Assembly (NCBI GenBank): GCA_005503085.1
Contig: SCOI01000024.1
Location: 33,737-97,736 of the forward strand
Direction: 5' to 3'
DNA length: 64,000 nt
Origin: Burkholderiales bacterium C2
GTDB lineage: Bacteria; Pseudomonadota; Gammaproteobacteria; Burkholderiales; Burkholderiaceae_C
Below the pieces are notes generated by a model. The model did no database searches, was not told where the DNA came from, and saw only the letters and a list, made by a program, of their open reading frames with translations. The translations under genes were made by a program, and so were the position numbers. Shown here piece after piece: positions 37,659 to 47,942 of this stretch (within the stretch, counting starts at the first letter, position 1; every line of letters starts with the position of its first letter).

Positions 37659-39140
37659 GTGCAAACATTTGACCCCGACCGTATCGCCGTGCCCAAGGGC
37701 CACTACATCGATGGCCGGCTGGTCAGCGGCGCCGGTGGCCTGGAGGTGCGTCGGCCCTCCGATGGCCAGCCCTATGCCGATCTGCCGCTGGGCGATGCGG
37801 CCCTGGTGGACCGCGCGGTGCAGAGCGCCTGGACCGCCTGGCGCAGCAGCGACTGGGCCCGCCGGGCGCCGCGCGAGCGCGCCCGCGTGCTGCGCCGCTG
37901 GGCCGATCTGGTCGAGGCCGATGGTGCGGTGCTGGGGCCGCTGGAGGCGCTCGGTTCGACCCGGCCGCTGACCGATGTGCTGGCCTGGGATCTGCCGTTC
38001 ACGGCCGAGGGCCTGCGCTTTTTCGCCGAGTATGCCGACAAGCTGGGCGGCGAGGTGGCCGCGACGCAGAGCGATAAGCTGGGCATGACCATCACCGAGC
38101 CCTATGGCGTGGTCGGCGCGATCACGCCCTGGAACTTCCCGCTGGTGATGGTGTCCTGGAAGGTCGGCGCGGCGCTGGCGGCCGGCAATGCGGTGGTGCT
38201 GAAACCCTCGGAGCTGACGCCGTTCTCGGTGCTTCGTCTGGCCGAGCTGGCCAGCCAGGCCGGCGTGCCGGACGGCATCTTCAATATCGTGCAGGGCGAT
38301 GGCCGCGTCACCGGCGACGCCTTGAGCCGCCACCCCCGCATCGCCAAGATGACCTTCACCGGCAGCACCCGCACCGGCGCGGCCATCATGGCCGCCTGCG
38401 CCCAGCACGGCCCGAAGCCGGTGACCTTGGAGCTGGGCGGCAAGAGCCCGCAGCTGGTGTTCGACGACGCGCCCGACCTGGCCAGGCTGACCGGCCTGAT
38501 CGCCAATGCCATCACCGGCAATGCCGGCCAGGTCTGCGTGGCCGGCTCGCGGCTGATCGTGCAAAAGGGCATCGCGCCGGCGCTGATCGAGGGCCTGGCC
38601 CGGCGCTTCGCGGCCGCCCGCCCCGGCGCCACCTGGGACGGCGAGGCCACGCTGCCGCCCATCATCTCGCGCCCGCAGGCCCAGCGCATCGACGACATCG
38701 TGCAGCGCACGGCCCGGGCCGGCGGCCGGGTGCTGGGCGGCGGCCTGCGCAGCACAATCTGCGGCGACGGGGCCTACTACATGCCAACCCTGATCGACAA
38801 CGTCGCCGCCGGCAACCCGGCCGTGGTCGAGGAAATCTTCGGGCCGGTGCTGACCGTGCAGACCTTCGACACCGAGGAAGAGGGCCTGGCGCTGGCGGCG
38901 CACGCGCACTACGGCCTGGCCGCTGGCGTGCACACGGCCGATATCGGCCGGGCCCTGCGCATGATGCGCGGCCTCTCGGCCGGCACCGTGTGGATCAATC
39001 GCTACGGGCGCAGCAATGACTTCGTGATCCCGACCGGCGGCTACCACCAGTCCGGCATCGGCAAGGACCTGGGCCGCCAGGCCGTCGAGGCCAATCTGCG
39101 CATCAAAAGTGTGCTGATCGACTTCGCGGCGCCGCAATGA
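37659..39140 (+). CDS. Aldehyde dehydrogenase (NAD(P)+), amine-catabolism type
   Basis: A 493-residue aldehyde dehydrogenase. Motifs: ITPWNFPLVMVSWKVGAALAAG, VVLKPSELTPFS, TFTGSTRTG, catalytic Glu in TLELGGKSPQ, catalytic Cys in ITGNAGQVCVAGSR and the C-terminal EIFGPVLTV. The start is taken as GTG at 37659 with AAGGA about 6 bases before it; this gives the family's usual length, while an ATG at 37548 would add 37 unrelated residues. It probably oxidises the aldehyde released by the aminotransferase or the FAD oxidase. Divergent from the GNAT/ghrA pair. Confidence 0.9.
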   Translation: MQTFDPDRIAVPKGHYIDGRLVSGAGGLEVRRPSDGQPYADLPLGDAALVDRAVQSAWTAWRSSDWARRAPRERARVLRRWADLVEADGAVLGPLEALGSTRPLTDVLAWDLPFTAEGLRFFAEYADKLGGEVAATQSDKLGMTITEPYGVVGAITPWNFPLVMVSWKVGAALAAGNAVVLKPSELTPFSVLRLAELASQAGVPDGIFNIVQGDGRVTGDALSRHPRIAKMTFTGSTRTGAAIMAACAQHGPKPVTLELGGKSPQLVFDDAPDLARLTGLIANAITGNAGQVCVAGSRLIVQKGIAPALIEGLARRFAAARPGATWDGEATLPPIISRPQAQRIDDIVQRTARAGGRVLGGGLRSTICGDGAYYMPTLIDNVAAGNPAVVEEIFGPVLTVQTFDTEEEGLALAAHAHYGLAAGVHTADIGRALRMMRGLSAGTVWINRYGRSNDFVIPTGGYHQSGIGKDLGRQAVEANLRIKSVLIDFAAPQ

Positions 39141-39335
39141 AGTGCATGCCTGCCCCCGCCTGGCGCGCGCCGCAGGCTATGCCGCAGGCGGGCACCCAAA
39201 CCACAGTTTTGTGTGTGCCCCCCGGTCAATACCCCGCAACTCTGTTCACCTCGCATGCTTCAATGAAATCCAGATGACAGCAGCGTGTGCAGGTGGTTTC
39301 TGACACCCGCTTGACCCGACCAAGGAATGACTGAT

Positions 39336-40004
39336 ATGGCTATCTTCCGTCCCAAATACATCACCTTCGACTGCTACGGCACGCTGACGCGCTTCCGCAT
39401 GGGTGAGATGACCCGCGATATCTTTGCCGACCGCATCAAGCCCGAGCAGATGGACGCCTTCATCGCCGACTTCTCGGCCTACCGCTTCGACGAGGTGCTG
39501 GGCGACTGGCAGCCTTACGAGGTGGTGCTGAAGAACGCGGTGCGCCGCCTGTGCAAGAAATGGGGCATCCAGTACTTCGACCACGAGGCCCAGCAGTATT
39601 ACGACGCCGTGCCCACCTGGACCCCGCACGAGGATGTGCCGGCCGGCCTGGCCAAGATCGCCAAGGAGATTCCGCTGGTGATCCTGTCCAATGCCTCGGA
39701 CAACCAGATCCAGAAGAATGTGGCCCTGCTCGGCGCACCCTTCCACCGCGTCTACACGGCCCAGCAGGCCCAGGCTTACAAGCCGCGTCTGAAGGCCTTC
39801 GAGTACATGCTGGACTCGCTGAACGCGAATCCCGAGGACCTGCTGCATGTCTCGTCCAGCCTGCGCTACGACCTGATGTCGGCCGACGACCTGGGCATCA
39901 AGAACAAGGTCTTCGTGAACCGCGGCCACGGCCCGGGCAATCCGGCCTACAACTATGTGGAGATCGCGGATATCGGCGGACTGCCGGGCGTCGTCGGTCT
40001 CTGA
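39336..40004 (+). CDS. HAD-superfamily protein, haloacid-dehalogenase type II-like
   Basis: A 222-residue HAD protein with the nucleophile motif YITFDCYGTLTRFRMG, motif II VILSNASDNQ and the later AYKPRLKAFEYML and VSSSLRYDLMSADDLGIK. It is the second type-II-like HAD protein of this window. The ATG at 39336 has AAGGA 9 bases upstream, while an ATG at 39327 abuts it and is less likely. The PuuB-like oxidase starts 14 bases downstream, so it leads the oxidase / importer operon. Dehalogenase versus phosphatase activity cannot be decided. Confidence 0.85.
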   Translation: MAIFRPKYITFDCYGTLTRFRMGEMTRDIFADRIKPEQMDAFIADFSAYRFDEVLGDWQPYEVVLKNAVRRLCKKWGIQYFDHEAQQYYDAVPTWTPHEDVPAGLAKIAKEIPLVILSNASDNQIQKNVALLGAPFHRVYTAQQAQAYKPRLKAFEYMLDSLNANPEDLLHVSSSLRYDLMSADDLGIKNKVFVNRGHGPGNPAYNYVEIADIGGLPGVVGL

Positions 40005-40018
40005 ACACCCCAGCCGCC

Positions 40019-41308
40019 ATGAAGCTCGATTCCTTCTGGACCGACTCGGCACCGGCCTTCACGCCGGCCGAGGCCGAGTTGCCGGCGAATGCCGATGTGG
40101 TGGTCGTCGGTGGCGGCTTCACCGGCCTGTCGGCCGCGCGCAGCCTGGCCCAGCGCGGCGCGAATGTCGTGGTGCTGGAAGCCTGTGACCGGGTCGCCAA
40201 GGAGGCCTCGGGCCGCAACGGCGGCCATGTCAACAACGGCCTGGCGGTCGACTATGCAGCGGCAGCCGAGCAGTACGGCGTCGACAAGGCGCGGGCCTGG
40301 TACCGCGAGTTCGATGCGGCGGTCGATACGGTGGCCCGCCTGGTGCAGGAGGAAGACATCGCTTGCGATTTCCAGCGCAACGGCAAGCTCAAGCTGGCCA
40401 CCAAGCCGGCGCACTACGAGGCGCTGGCGCGCAGCTGCGAGCGGCTGGCGCACGAGGTCGATCCCGATGTGGAACTGCTGGACGCGCGCCGGGTGCGTGA
40501 CGAGGTAGCCAGCGAGCGCTTCGTCGGCGGCCTGCTGCAGAAGAAGAGCGCGCAGATGCATATGGGTCGCTTTGCCGCGGGCCTGGCTCGGGCGGCCGAG
40601 CGCAGCGGCGCGCAGATCCATCTGAACACCCCCGTGCTGAAGCTGCAGCGCCAGGGCCAGAGCGAGGCGCACATTGTCCACACGCCGCGCGGGGCCGTGC
40701 GCGCCAAGCAGGTGCTGGTGGCCACCGGCGCGACCCTGCATGGCGGCTACGGGACTTTTGGCTGGCTGCGCCGGCGCATCGTCGGCATCGGCAGCTTCAT
40801 CGTCGTGACCGAACCGCTCGGGTTTGAGCGCGCCCAGGCCCTGCTGGCCGGCCGTCGCACCTATGTGACGGTGGCCAATATCCATCACTATTTCCGCATG
40901 ACGCCGGACCACCGCCTGGTGTTTGGCGGCCGGGCCCGCTTCGCGATCTCCAGCCCGACCTCGGACCAGAAGAGCGGCGAGATCCTGCGTCGCGGCATGG
41001 CCGAGATCTTTCCGCAATTGGCCGATGTGCGCATCGATTACTGCTGGGGCGGCCTGGTCGACATGAGCCAGGACCGCCTGCCGCATGCTGGCGAGCGCGA
41101 CGGCCTGTACTACTCGCTGGGCTATAGCGGCCATGGCACGCAGATGTCGGTGCATATGGGTCAGCGCATGGCCGAGACCATGCTGGGCAATGCCGCGGCC
41201 AACCCCTGGCGCGACCGGCCCTGGCCGGCGATCCCGGGCCATCTGGGCCCGCCCTGGTTCTTGCCCGCGGTAGGGCTTTACTACCGCCTCAAGGACATGG
41301 TGTCCTGA
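40019..41308 (+). CDS. FAD-dependent oxidase, PuuB-like (gamma-glutamylputrescine oxidoreductase family)
   Basis: A 429-residue DAO-family flavoprotein. The FAD motif is DVVVVGGGFTGLSAARSL and the PuuB-like SGRNGGHVNNGL follows at about residue 64. The C-terminal part has YCWGGLVDMSQDRLPH and LGYSGHGTQMSVHMGQ, typical of the family. PuuB oxidises gamma-glutamyl-putrescine, but no PuuA glutamylation gene is in the window, so another amine or amino acid is possible. Co-directional with the ABC importer 53 bases downstream. Confidence 0.87.
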   Translation: MKLDSFWTDSAPAFTPAEAELPANADVVVVGGGFTGLSAARSLAQRGANVVVLEACDRVAKEASGRNGGHVNNGLAVDYAAAAEQYGVDKARAWYREFDAAVDTVARLVQEEDIACDFQRNGKLKLATKPAHYEALARSCERLAHEVDPDVELLDARRVRDEVASERFVGGLLQKKSAQMHMGRFAAGLARAAERSGAQIHLNTPVLKLQRQGQSEAHIVHTPRGAVRAKQVLVATGATLHGGYGTFGWLRRRIVGIGSFIVVTEPLGFERAQALLAGRRTYVTVANIHHYFRMTPDHRLVFGGRARFAISSPTSDQKSGEILRRGMAEIFPQLADVRIDYCWGGLVDMSQDRLPHAGERDGLYYSLGYSGHGTQMSVHMGQRMAETMLGNAAANPWRDRPWPAIPGHLGPPWFLPAVGLYYRLKDMVS

Positions 41309-41361
41309 GCAAATTTCGTCCCCGTCCGCCCCGTGTCCGTTTCACCCCCCCGGAGAAAATC

Positions 41362-42981
41362 ATGAACGAGAGCAAGAAGCTGCAAACCCTGATCGGTCCC
41401 CAGGAAAGCACCCGTGTGATGGATGCGCTCAAACGTGGCGCGACGCGCCGCGACATCCTCGCGATGCTGATGGCCGGCGGCATGCAGGCCGGTCTGGCCG
41501 GCGGCCTGGCGGGCACCGCACTGTCGGCCCATGCGCAGACGCCCAAGCGCGGCGGCAAGATCCGGGTGGCCGGCGCCACCGGGGCGATCACCGACACGCT
41601 GGACCCGGCCAAGATGTCCAACCAGACGGACTATTCGCGCGGCTGCATGCTCTACAACGGCCTGACCTCGCTGGACGGCAGCCTGACGCCGCAGCCGGCG
41701 CTGGCCGAGGAGTTCGCGACCAAGGACGCCAAGACCTGGGTCTTCAAGCTGCGCAAGGGCGTGGTCTTCCATGACGGCAAGGCGCTGACGCCCGCCGACG
41801 TGGTGTTCTCGATCGCCCGCCACAAGGACGCCGCCACCGCCTCCAAGGCCAAGGCCCTGGCCGACCAGATCGACACGGTCAAGGCCACCGGCGCCAACGA
41901 GGTGACCATCACCTTGAGCGCGCCCAATGCCGACCTGCCGGTGATCCTCGGCACCTTCCACTTCATGATCGTCAAGGACGGCACGACCGACTTCACGACC
42001 GGCATCGGCACCGGCCCCTTCAAGCTCAAGGAGTTCAAGCCCGGCGTTCGCTCGGTCGCGGTGCGCAATGAGGCCTACTGGAAGCCCGGACGTCCCTATC
42101 TGGACGAGATCGAGTTCGTCGGCATCGGCGACGAGGGCGCCCGCGTCAACGCGCTGCTGTCGGGCGATCTGGATCTGGTCGCGGCGGTCAACCCCCGCTC
42201 GGTCGAGCGCGTCAAGAGCACGCCCGGCTATGCGATTTTCGCGACCCAGTCGGGCCAGTACTCGGACCTGATCATGCGCCGCGATATGGGCCCGGGCGCG
42301 AACCCCGATTTCGTGCTGGCGATGAAGCATCTGTTCGACCGCGAGCAGATGAAAAAGTCCATCGCCCTGGGCCATGCCGTGGTCGCCAACGACCAGCCGA
42401 TTGACCCGACCAACCGCTTCCACTTCGCCGGTCTGCCGCAGCGCGCTTATGACCCTGAGAAGGCCAGGTTCCATCTGAAGAAGGCCAATCTGGGCAGCGC
42501 GGCCATTCCGGTGGTCGTGTCACCGGCCGCGATGTACTCGGTCGAGACGGCCCTGGTGCTGCAGCAGGCGGCGCAGCGTGTCGGCCTGAATCTGGACGTC
42601 AAGCGCATGCCGGCCGATGGCTACTGGGCCAACCACTGGCTCAACAGCCCGGTGGGCTTCGGCAATATCAACCCGCGCCCCAGCGCCGACGCGCTGCTGA
42701 CCCTGCTGTTCAAGTCGGACGCGGCCTGGAACGAGTCGCGCTGGAAGAATGAGAAGTTCGACCAGCTCTTGATCGGCGCCCGCGCCGAGACCGATCTGGC
42801 CAAGCGCAAGCAGATGTATGCCGATATGCAGACCATGATCCATCAGGACGCCGGCATCGGCATCCCGCTGTTCCTGGCCAGCATCGACGGCCACAATGCC
42901 AAGCTCAAGGGTCTGTCGCCGATCCCGCTGGGCGGCCTGATGGGCTACTCCTTCGCCGAGCATGTCTGGCTCGACGCCTGA
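41362..42981 (+). CDS. ABC importer periplasmic substrate-binding protein (family 5, DppA/OppA-like)
   Basis: A 539-residue binding protein. It has a long N-region before the signal (RGATRRDILAMLMAGGMQAG, a twin-arginine-like start), then GGKIRVAGATGAITDTLDPA and the family-5 segment PALAEEFATKDAKTWVFKLRKGVVFHDGKALTPADVV. This family binds peptides, opines, nickel or glutathione. GGAG lies before the ATG. It leads a complete importer whose permeases and fused ATPase follow in order. The ligand is likely the compound degraded by surrounding enzymes. Confidence 0.92.
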   Translation: MNESKKLQTLIGPQESTRVMDALKRGATRRDILAMLMAGGMQAGLAGGLAGTALSAHAQTPKRGGKIRVAGATGAITDTLDPAKMSNQTDYSRGCMLYNGLTSLDGSLTPQPALAEEFATKDAKTWVFKLRKGVVFHDGKALTPADVVFSIARHKDAATASKAKALADQIDTVKATGANEVTITLSAPNADLPVILGTFHFMIVKDGTTDFTTGIGTGPFKLKEFKPGVRSVAVRNEAYWKPGRPYLDEIEFVGIGDEGARVNALLSGDLDLVAAVNPRSVERVKSTPGYAIFATQSGQYSDLIMRRDMGPGANPDFVLAMKHLFDREQMKKSIALGHAVVANDQPIDPTNRFHFAGLPQRAYDPEKARFHLKKANLGSAAIPVVVSPAAMYSVETALVLQQAAQRVGLNLDVKRMPADGYWANHWLNSPVGFGNINPRPSADALLTLLFKSDAAWNESRWKNEKFDQLLIGARAETDLAKRKQMYADMQTMIHQDAGIGIPLFLASIDGHNAKLKGLSPIPLGGLMGYSFAEHVWLDA

Positions 42982-43006
42982 TTGATCGCTCACCCCTGAA
43001 GCCATC

Positions 43007-43963
43007 ATGAACCTGCTGATCCTGCGACTCATCGTCAACCGTGTGGCGCTGGCCCTGGTCTCGCTGCTGGTGGTGTCCGCGGTCGTGTTCACGATCACGG
43101 CCCTGCTGCCCGGCGATGCAGCGCAGGCCCAGCTGGGCCAGGAGGCCACGGCCGAATCGCTGGCCGCGCTGCGCGAGCAGATGGGGCTGAACGTGCCGGC
43201 CCACCAGCGCTACTGGGCCTGGCTCTCGGGCATGGTGAGCGGCAATCCCGGCCTCTCCATCGTGACCCATATGCCGGTGGCCGACATGATCTCCAGCCGG
43301 CTGCCGAACTCGGTCAAGCTGGCGGCGATCACCGCCGCCATCGCCGTGCCGCTGGCGCTGGCGCTGGGCATCGCCTCGGCGATGTGGCGCGGCTCCTGGT
43401 TCGACCGCCTCGCCAGCTCGGGCGCGGTGGCTGTGGTCTCGGTGCCGGAGTTTCTGGTCGCGACCCTGGCGGTGCTGATCTTCGCGGTCGAGCTGCGCTG
43501 GCTGCCGGCACTCTCGTACAGCAGCAGTGTCGACTCGATAGGCCAGATGTTGCGCGCCTTCGCGATGCCGGTGCTGAGCCTGTGCTGCGTGACGATGGCG
43601 CAGATGATGCGGATGACACGCGCCGCCGTGGTCGACCAGCTGCGCGCACCCTATATCGAGATGGTGCGGCTCAAGGGCGCCTCGCCGACCCGCATGGTGT
43701 TGGCCCATGCGCTGCCGAATGCGATCGGTCCGATCGCCAATGCGGTGGCGCTGTCGATGTCCTATCTGCTGGGCGGCGTCATCATCGTCGAAACCATCTT
43801 CAACTACCCCGGCATCGCCAGCCTGATGGTGGACGGCGTCAGCCAGCGCGATATGCCGCTGGTGCAGACCTGCGCGATGCTGTTCTGCGCCGTCTACCTG
43901 CTGCTGGTGACCCTGGCCGATATCTGCAGCATCGTCGCCAATCCCCGCCTTCGCCATCGCTGA
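43007..43963 (+). CDS. ABC importer permease, DppB-like
   Basis: A 318-residue inner-membrane permease with about six helices. The first helix ([23 protein letters not shown]) and the signature sequence [35 protein letters not shown], containing the EAA loop, identify the DppB/OppB class. It begins 25 bases after the binding-protein gene and pairs with the DppC-like gene 15 bases downstream. Confidence 0.92.
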   Translation: MNLLILRLIVNRVALALVSLLVVSAVVFTITALLPGDAAQAQLGQEATAESLAALREQMGLNVPAHQRYWAWLSGMVSGNPGLSIVTHMPVADMISSRLPNSVKLAAITAAIAVPLALALGIASAMWRGSWFDRLASSGAVAVVSVPEFLVATLAVLIFAVELRWLPALSYSSSVDSIGQMLRAFAMPVLSLCCVTMAQMMRMTRAAVVDQLRAPYIEMVRLKGASPTRMVLAHALPNAIGPIANAVALSMSYLLGGVIIVETIFNYPGIASLMVDGVSQRDMPLVQTCAMLFCAVYLLLVTLADICSIVANPRLRHR

Positions 43964-43978
43964 ACCAAGGCCCACCCC

Positions 43979-44854
43979 ATGTCCACCCTGACCCCCACCA
44001 CGGCAGAACCCGCCGCCCCGCGCGCGCGGCGCCGCCTGCTGCCTTCGATGAGCTGGCCCGGCCTCCTGGGCCTGGCCGTGCTGCTGGCCTGGCTGCTGGC
44101 CGCCCTGATCGGCCCCAGCCTGATGGGCCAGGGCGGCGCCGACATGGGCGCCGGCGATGTGTTCGCCGGCATCAGCGCCCAGCACTGGCTGGGCACCGAC
44201 TATCTGGGCCGCGACATGCTGGCCCGCGTGATCGAGGGCGCGCGCTACACGGTCGGCGTGGCCCTGCTGGCCACGCTGGCTGCCAGCAGCACCGGCACCG
44301 TGCTGGCCTTGCTGGCGGCCTCCAGCGCCCCCTGGCTGGACGGCGCCTTGAGCCGTGGCATCGACACGCTGACCTCGATCCCGTCGAAGATGCTGGCCCT
44401 GATCATGGTCGCGGCCTTCGGCTCCTCGCTGCCGATGCTGATACTGACGGCGGCCATCATCTATGTGCCCGGTGCCTACCGCATCGCCCGCTCGCTGGCC
44501 GTCAATATCAACGCGATGGACTATGTGGTGGTGGCCCGCACGCGGGGCGAAGGGCGCCTGTACATCATGCTGCAGGAGATCCTGCCGAACATCGTCAACC
44601 CGATGCTGGCCGATCTGGGCTTGCGCTTTGTCTACGTCGTGCTGCTGCTGGCTTCGCTGAGCTTTCTGGGCCTGGGCGTGCAACCGCCGGCGGCCGACTG
44701 GGGCTCGCTGGTGCGCGAGAACATCGGCGCGCTGCCCACCGGCGGCGCCGCCATCATCGCGCCGGCCCTGGCCATCGCCAGCCTGACCATCGCGGTGAAT
44801 CTGCTGATCGACAACCTGCCGGGCCGTGCGGCTCGCGAAGGCGGGGTGCACTGA
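43979..44854 (+). CDS. ABC importer permease, DppC-like
   Basis: A 291-residue permease with an N-terminal cytoplasmic stretch, a first helix near residues 27-47 and the DppC hallmarks HWLGTDYLGRDMLARVIEGARYTV and the EAA-type loop VVVARTRGEGRLYIMLQEILPNI. It forms the channel with the DppB-like protein. The stop overlaps the ATPase start by one base (TGATG). Confidence 0.92.
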   Translation: MSTLTPTTAEPAAPRARRRLLPSMSWPGLLGLAVLLAWLLAALIGPSLMGQGGADMGAGDVFAGISAQHWLGTDYLGRDMLARVIEGARYTVGVALLATLAASSTGTVLALLAASSAPWLDGALSRGIDTLTSIPSKMLALIMVAAFGSSLPMLILTAAIIYVPGAYRIARSLAVNINAMDYVVVARTRGEGRLYIMLQEILPNIVNPMLADLGLRFVYVVLLLASLSFLGLGVQPPAADWGSLVRENIGALPTGGAAIIAPALAIASLTIAVNLLIDNLPGRAAREGGVH

Positions 44855-46506
44855 TGGGCGCGCCGGTCACAGTCCGCGGTCTGCGCATCGTCGTCGACAA
44901 AGAGAACGGCGGCGGCGAACACGCCATCGTCGACAACCTGAACTTCTCCATCGCCCCCGGCGAAGTGCTGGCCCTGATCGGCGAGTCCGGCTCGGGCAAG
45001 ACCACCACCGCGCTGGCGCTGATGGGCTATGCCCGCCACGGCTGCCGTATCGCCGGCGGCAGCATCACGATAGGCAGCACCGATGTGCTGGCGCTGTCCG
45101 AGCCGCAGCAGCGCGCGCTGCGCGGCCGCACGGTGGCCTATATCGCGCAGAGCGCGGCCGCCTCGTTCAACCCCTCGCGGACCATCATGGACCAGGTGGT
45201 CGAACCGGCGCTGATCCACCGGCTGATGCCGCGCGCGGCGGCCGAGGCCAAGGCCGTCGAGCTGTTCCGCGAGCTGGCATTGCCCGATCCCGACACTATC
45301 GGCTCGCGCTATCCCCACCAGGTCTCCGGCGGCCAGTTGCAGCGCCTGATGGCCGCCATGGCCCTGATCAGCGACCCCGATCTGGTGATACTCGACGAGC
45401 CGACCACGGCGCTGGACGTGACCACCCAGATCGAGGTGCTGCGCGCCTTCCGCCGTGTTGTGCGCGAGCGCCGTGCCACCGCCGTCTATGTCAGCCACGA
45501 CCTGGCCGTCGTGGCCCAGATGGCCGACCACATCCTGGTGCTGCGCGACGGCACGATGCGCGAGATCGGAGCCACTGCGCAGATCATCACCGCACCGGTC
45601 AACGACTACACCCAATGCCTGCTGGCCGCCGCGCAGCCGCGCGAGCGCGCGGGTGGCCAGTGCTCGGCCCAGGCCTGCAGCAACCAGCCGCTGCTGGAGG
45701 TCAGAGGCCTGTCGGCCGGCTACGGCCCGGTCGACAAGCAGGGCAAGCCGGCCATCCTGATCCTGGAAGACATCCATCTGAAGCTGTATCGCGGCCAGGC
45801 CATCGGCGTGATCGGCGAGTCGGGCTCAGGCAAGACCACCCTGGCGCGCGCCATCGCCGGCCTGATCGCTCCAGCCAAGGGCCAGATGCTGTTCAACGGC
45901 AAGGCCATGCCGCCCAGTTTGGCCCAGCGCAGCAAGGACGAGCTGCGCCGCGTGCAGATCGTGTTCCAGATGGCCGATACCGCGCTGAACCCCAGCCACA
46001 CGATTGAGCGCATCCTGGCCCGGCCGCTGCAGTTCTACAAAGGCCTCACCGGTGCGGCGCTGCAAAAGCGCATCGCCGAGCTGCTGGACCTGGTCAAGCT
46101 GCCTGCCGCCAGCGCGCAGCGCCTGCCCGGCGGGCTGTCGGGCGGGCAGAAGCAGCGCGTCAATCTGGCGCGTGCGCTGGCCGCCGAGCCCGACCTGATC
46201 CTTTGCGACGAGGTCACCTCGGCGCTGGACACGGTGGTCGGTGCCGCGGTGCTGGACCTGATCGCCGAGCTGCGCCGCGAGCTGGGACTGTCCTATCTCT
46301 TCATCAGCCATGACCTGCACACGGTGCGCTCGGTCTGCGACGAGATCGTCGTGATGCAGCATGGCCGCAAGCTGGCCCAGGTGGCGCGCGCCGACTATGA
46401 GCGCGGCCCGCACCATCCCTATTACGAGTTGCTGGCCCGCTCGGTGCCCGAGCTGCGCCAGGGCTGGCTCGACGAGCAGCAACCGGCGGCCGCACAACAC
46501 TCCTGA
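44854..46506 (+). CDS. Fused tandem ABC importer ATPase (DppD + DppF in one chain)
   Basis: A 550-residue protein with two complete ATPase domains. The first has Walker [10 protein letters not shown] at residue 43, signature VSGGQLQRL and Walker [13 protein letters not shown]. The second has Walker [10 protein letters not shown] at residue 321, signature LSGGQKQRV and [12 protein letters not shown]. The DppD/OppD-type Cys-rich loop ([10 protein letters not shown]) lies at the junction. The fusion replaces the usual two separate subunits, a known variant. Tartrate-dehydrogenase-like gene follows after 18 bases. Confidence 0.92.
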   Translation: MGAPVTVRGLRIVVDKENGGGEHAIVDNLNFSIAPGEVLALIGESGSGKTTTALALMGYARHGCRIAGGSITIGSTDVLALSEPQQRALRGRTVAYIAQSAAASFNPSRTIMDQVVEPALIHRLMPRAAAEAKAVELFRELALPDPDTIGSRYPHQVSGGQLQRLMAAMALISDPDLVILDEPTTALDVTTQIEVLRAFRRVVRERRATAVYVSHDLAVVAQMADHILVLRDGTMREIGATAQIITAPVNDYTQCLLAAAQPRERAGGQCSAQACSNQPLLEVRGLSAGYGPVDKQGKPAILILEDIHLKLYRGQAIGVIGESGSGKTTLARAIAGLIAPAKGQMLFNGKAMPPSLAQRSKDELRRVQIVFQMADTALNPSHTIERILARPLQFYKGLTGAALQKRIAELLDLVKLPAASAQRLPGGLSGGQKQRVNLARALAAEPDLILCDEVTSALDTVVGAAVLDLIAELRRELGLSYLFISHDLHTVRSVCDEIVVMQHGRKLAQVARADYERGPHHPYYELLARSVPELRQGWLDEQQPAAAQHS

Positions 46507-46524
46507 ATCGGAACGAGAACACCC

Positions 46525-47586
46525 ATGAAGACCTACAAGATCGCCGTGATCCCCGGCGACGGCATCGGCAAGGAAGTGATGCCCGAGGGCCTGCGCGCGC
46601 TGCAGGCCGCGGCCCAGCGCTTTGGCTTCCAGCTGGCACTGACCCACATCGACTGGGCCAGCTGCGACTACTACGCCCAGACCGGCGCGATGATGCCCGA
46701 CGATTGGAAGGCCCAGCTGGAGGGCATGGACGCCATCCTGTTCGGTGCGGTCGGCTGGCCGGCCACGGTGCCCGACCATGTCTCGCTGTGGGGCTCGCTG
46801 TTGAAATTCCGCCGCGAGTTCGACCAGTACATCAATCTGCGCCCGGTGCGCCTGTTCGACGGCGTGCCCTGCCCTTTGGCCGGGCGCAAGGCCGGCGAGA
46901 TCGACTACTTCGTCGTGCGCGAGAACACCGAGGGCGAGTACACCAATCTGGGCGGCATCATGTATGCCGGCACCGAACGCGAGATCGTGATCCAGGAGTC
47001 GGTCTACTCGCGCCACGGCACCGACCGGGTGCTGAAGTACGCCTTCGAGCTGGCCGACAGCCGTGCGCGCAAGCACCTGACGGTGGCGACCAAGAGCAAT
47101 GGCATCGCGATCAGCATGCCCTGGTGGGACGGCCGCGCCGATGCGGTGGCCCAGGGCTATCCGGCGGTCACGGTGGACAAGCAGCACATCGACATCCTCA
47201 GCGCACGCTTTGTGCTGCAGCCGGGGCGCTTTGATGTGGTGGTGGCCAGCAATCTGTTCGGCGACATCCTGTCGGATCTGGGGCCGGCGACCACCGGCAC
47301 GATAGGCCTGGCGCCCTCGGCCAATCTGAACCCGGAGCGCAAGTTTCCCTCGCTGTTCGAGCCGGTGCATGGCTCGGCGCCGGACATCTATGGGCAGAAC
47401 ATTGCCAACCCGGTCGCGATGATCTGGTCGGCGGCGCTGATGCTGGACTTCCTGGGCGAGCGGGCCGCGCATGACGCGATCCTGAAGGCCATCGAGACGG
47501 TGCTGGTCGAGGGGCCGCGCACGCGCGATCTGGGGGGCCAGGCCTCGACGACCGAGATGGGTGAGGCGCTGGCCGGCATGATCTGA
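46525..47586 (+). CDS. Tartrate dehydrogenase/decarboxylase-like, isocitrate/isopropylmalate dehydrogenase family
   Basis: A 353-residue beta-decarboxylating dehydrogenase. The N-terminal IAVIPGDGIGKEVMPEGL, the substrate-binding Arg segment (LRPVRLFDG), VRENTEGEYTNLGG, and metal ligands in NLFGDILSDLG place it in the TTC/D-malate branch rather than LeuB. It would oxidise tartrate or D-malate with NAD+. It closes the importer operon and is followed by a strong bidirectional terminator, so it is part of the catabolic unit, and the pathway may yield a C4 hydroxyacid. Confidence 0.88.
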   Translation: MKTYKIAVIPGDGIGKEVMPEGLRALQAAAQRFGFQLALTHIDWASCDYYAQTGAMMPDDWKAQLEGMDAILFGAVGWPATVPDHVSLWGSLLKFRREFDQYINLRPVRLFDGVPCPLAGRKAGEIDYFVVRENTEGEYTNLGGIMYAGTEREIVIQESVYSRHGTDRVLKYAFELADSRARKHLTVATKSNGIAISMPWWDGRADAVAQGYPAVTVDKQHIDILSARFVLQPGRFDVVVASNLFGDILSDLGPATTGTIGLAPSANLNPERKFPSLFEPVHGSAPDIYGQNIANPVAMIWSAALMLDFLGERAAHDAILKAIETVLVEGPRTRDLGGQASTTEMGEALAGMI

Positions 47587-47607
47587 CGGATCGAACCGCA
47601 CAAAGCA

Positions 47608-47636
47608 AAACGCCCTCGCAGCATGCGAGGGCGTTT
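47608..47636. terminator. Bidirectional rho-independent terminator
   Basis: A perfect 13-base stem (AAACGCCCTCGCA / TGCGAGGGCGTTT) with a GCA loop, with A-rich and T-rich edges. It lies 21 bases after the tartrate-dehydrogenase-like gene and just beyond the 3' end of the minus-strand tRNA, serving both. Confidence 0.9.
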
Positions 47637-47644
47637 GTAATTGA

Positions 47645-47721
<77 letters not shown>

Positions 47722-47761
47722 ACTGTTCTTGCTTAACGTCGGACCCACTCATCGCGCCGAC

Positions 47762-47794
47762 AAAAAAGCCGCTCAAAGACAAGCGGCTCTTTTT
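47762..47794 (-). terminator. Hairpin terminator between the two initiator tRNA genes
   Basis: Stem AGCCGCT / AGCGGCT with an 8-base loop, and on the minus strand a run of six T. It lies just past the 3' end of tRNA copy 2, so copy 1 would need its own promoter or readthrough. Confidence 0.8.
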
Positions 47795-47803
47795 GATGTT
47801 CTC

Positions 47804-47880
<77 letters not shown>

Positions 47881-47892
47881 ACTGAAGCTAGC

Positions 47893-47921
47893 AGTATAGC
47901 GCAGTTCGGTGACTTCGTCAC
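47893..47921 (-). promoter_or_regulatory. Sigma-70 promoter for initiator tRNA
   Basis: On the minus strand GTGACG, 17-base spacer, TATACT; the -10 is 12 bases before the tRNA 5' end. -35 matches 4 of 6 and -10 matches 5 of 6 consensus bases. Confidence 0.6.
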
Positions 47922-47942
47922 CATTGCTGCGGGTACAGACGT

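Noticed and set aside
42905..44851. A 648-codon open frame opposite the two permease genes
   Set aside because: Gln/His/Gly-rich reading of permease DNA with no family resemblance.
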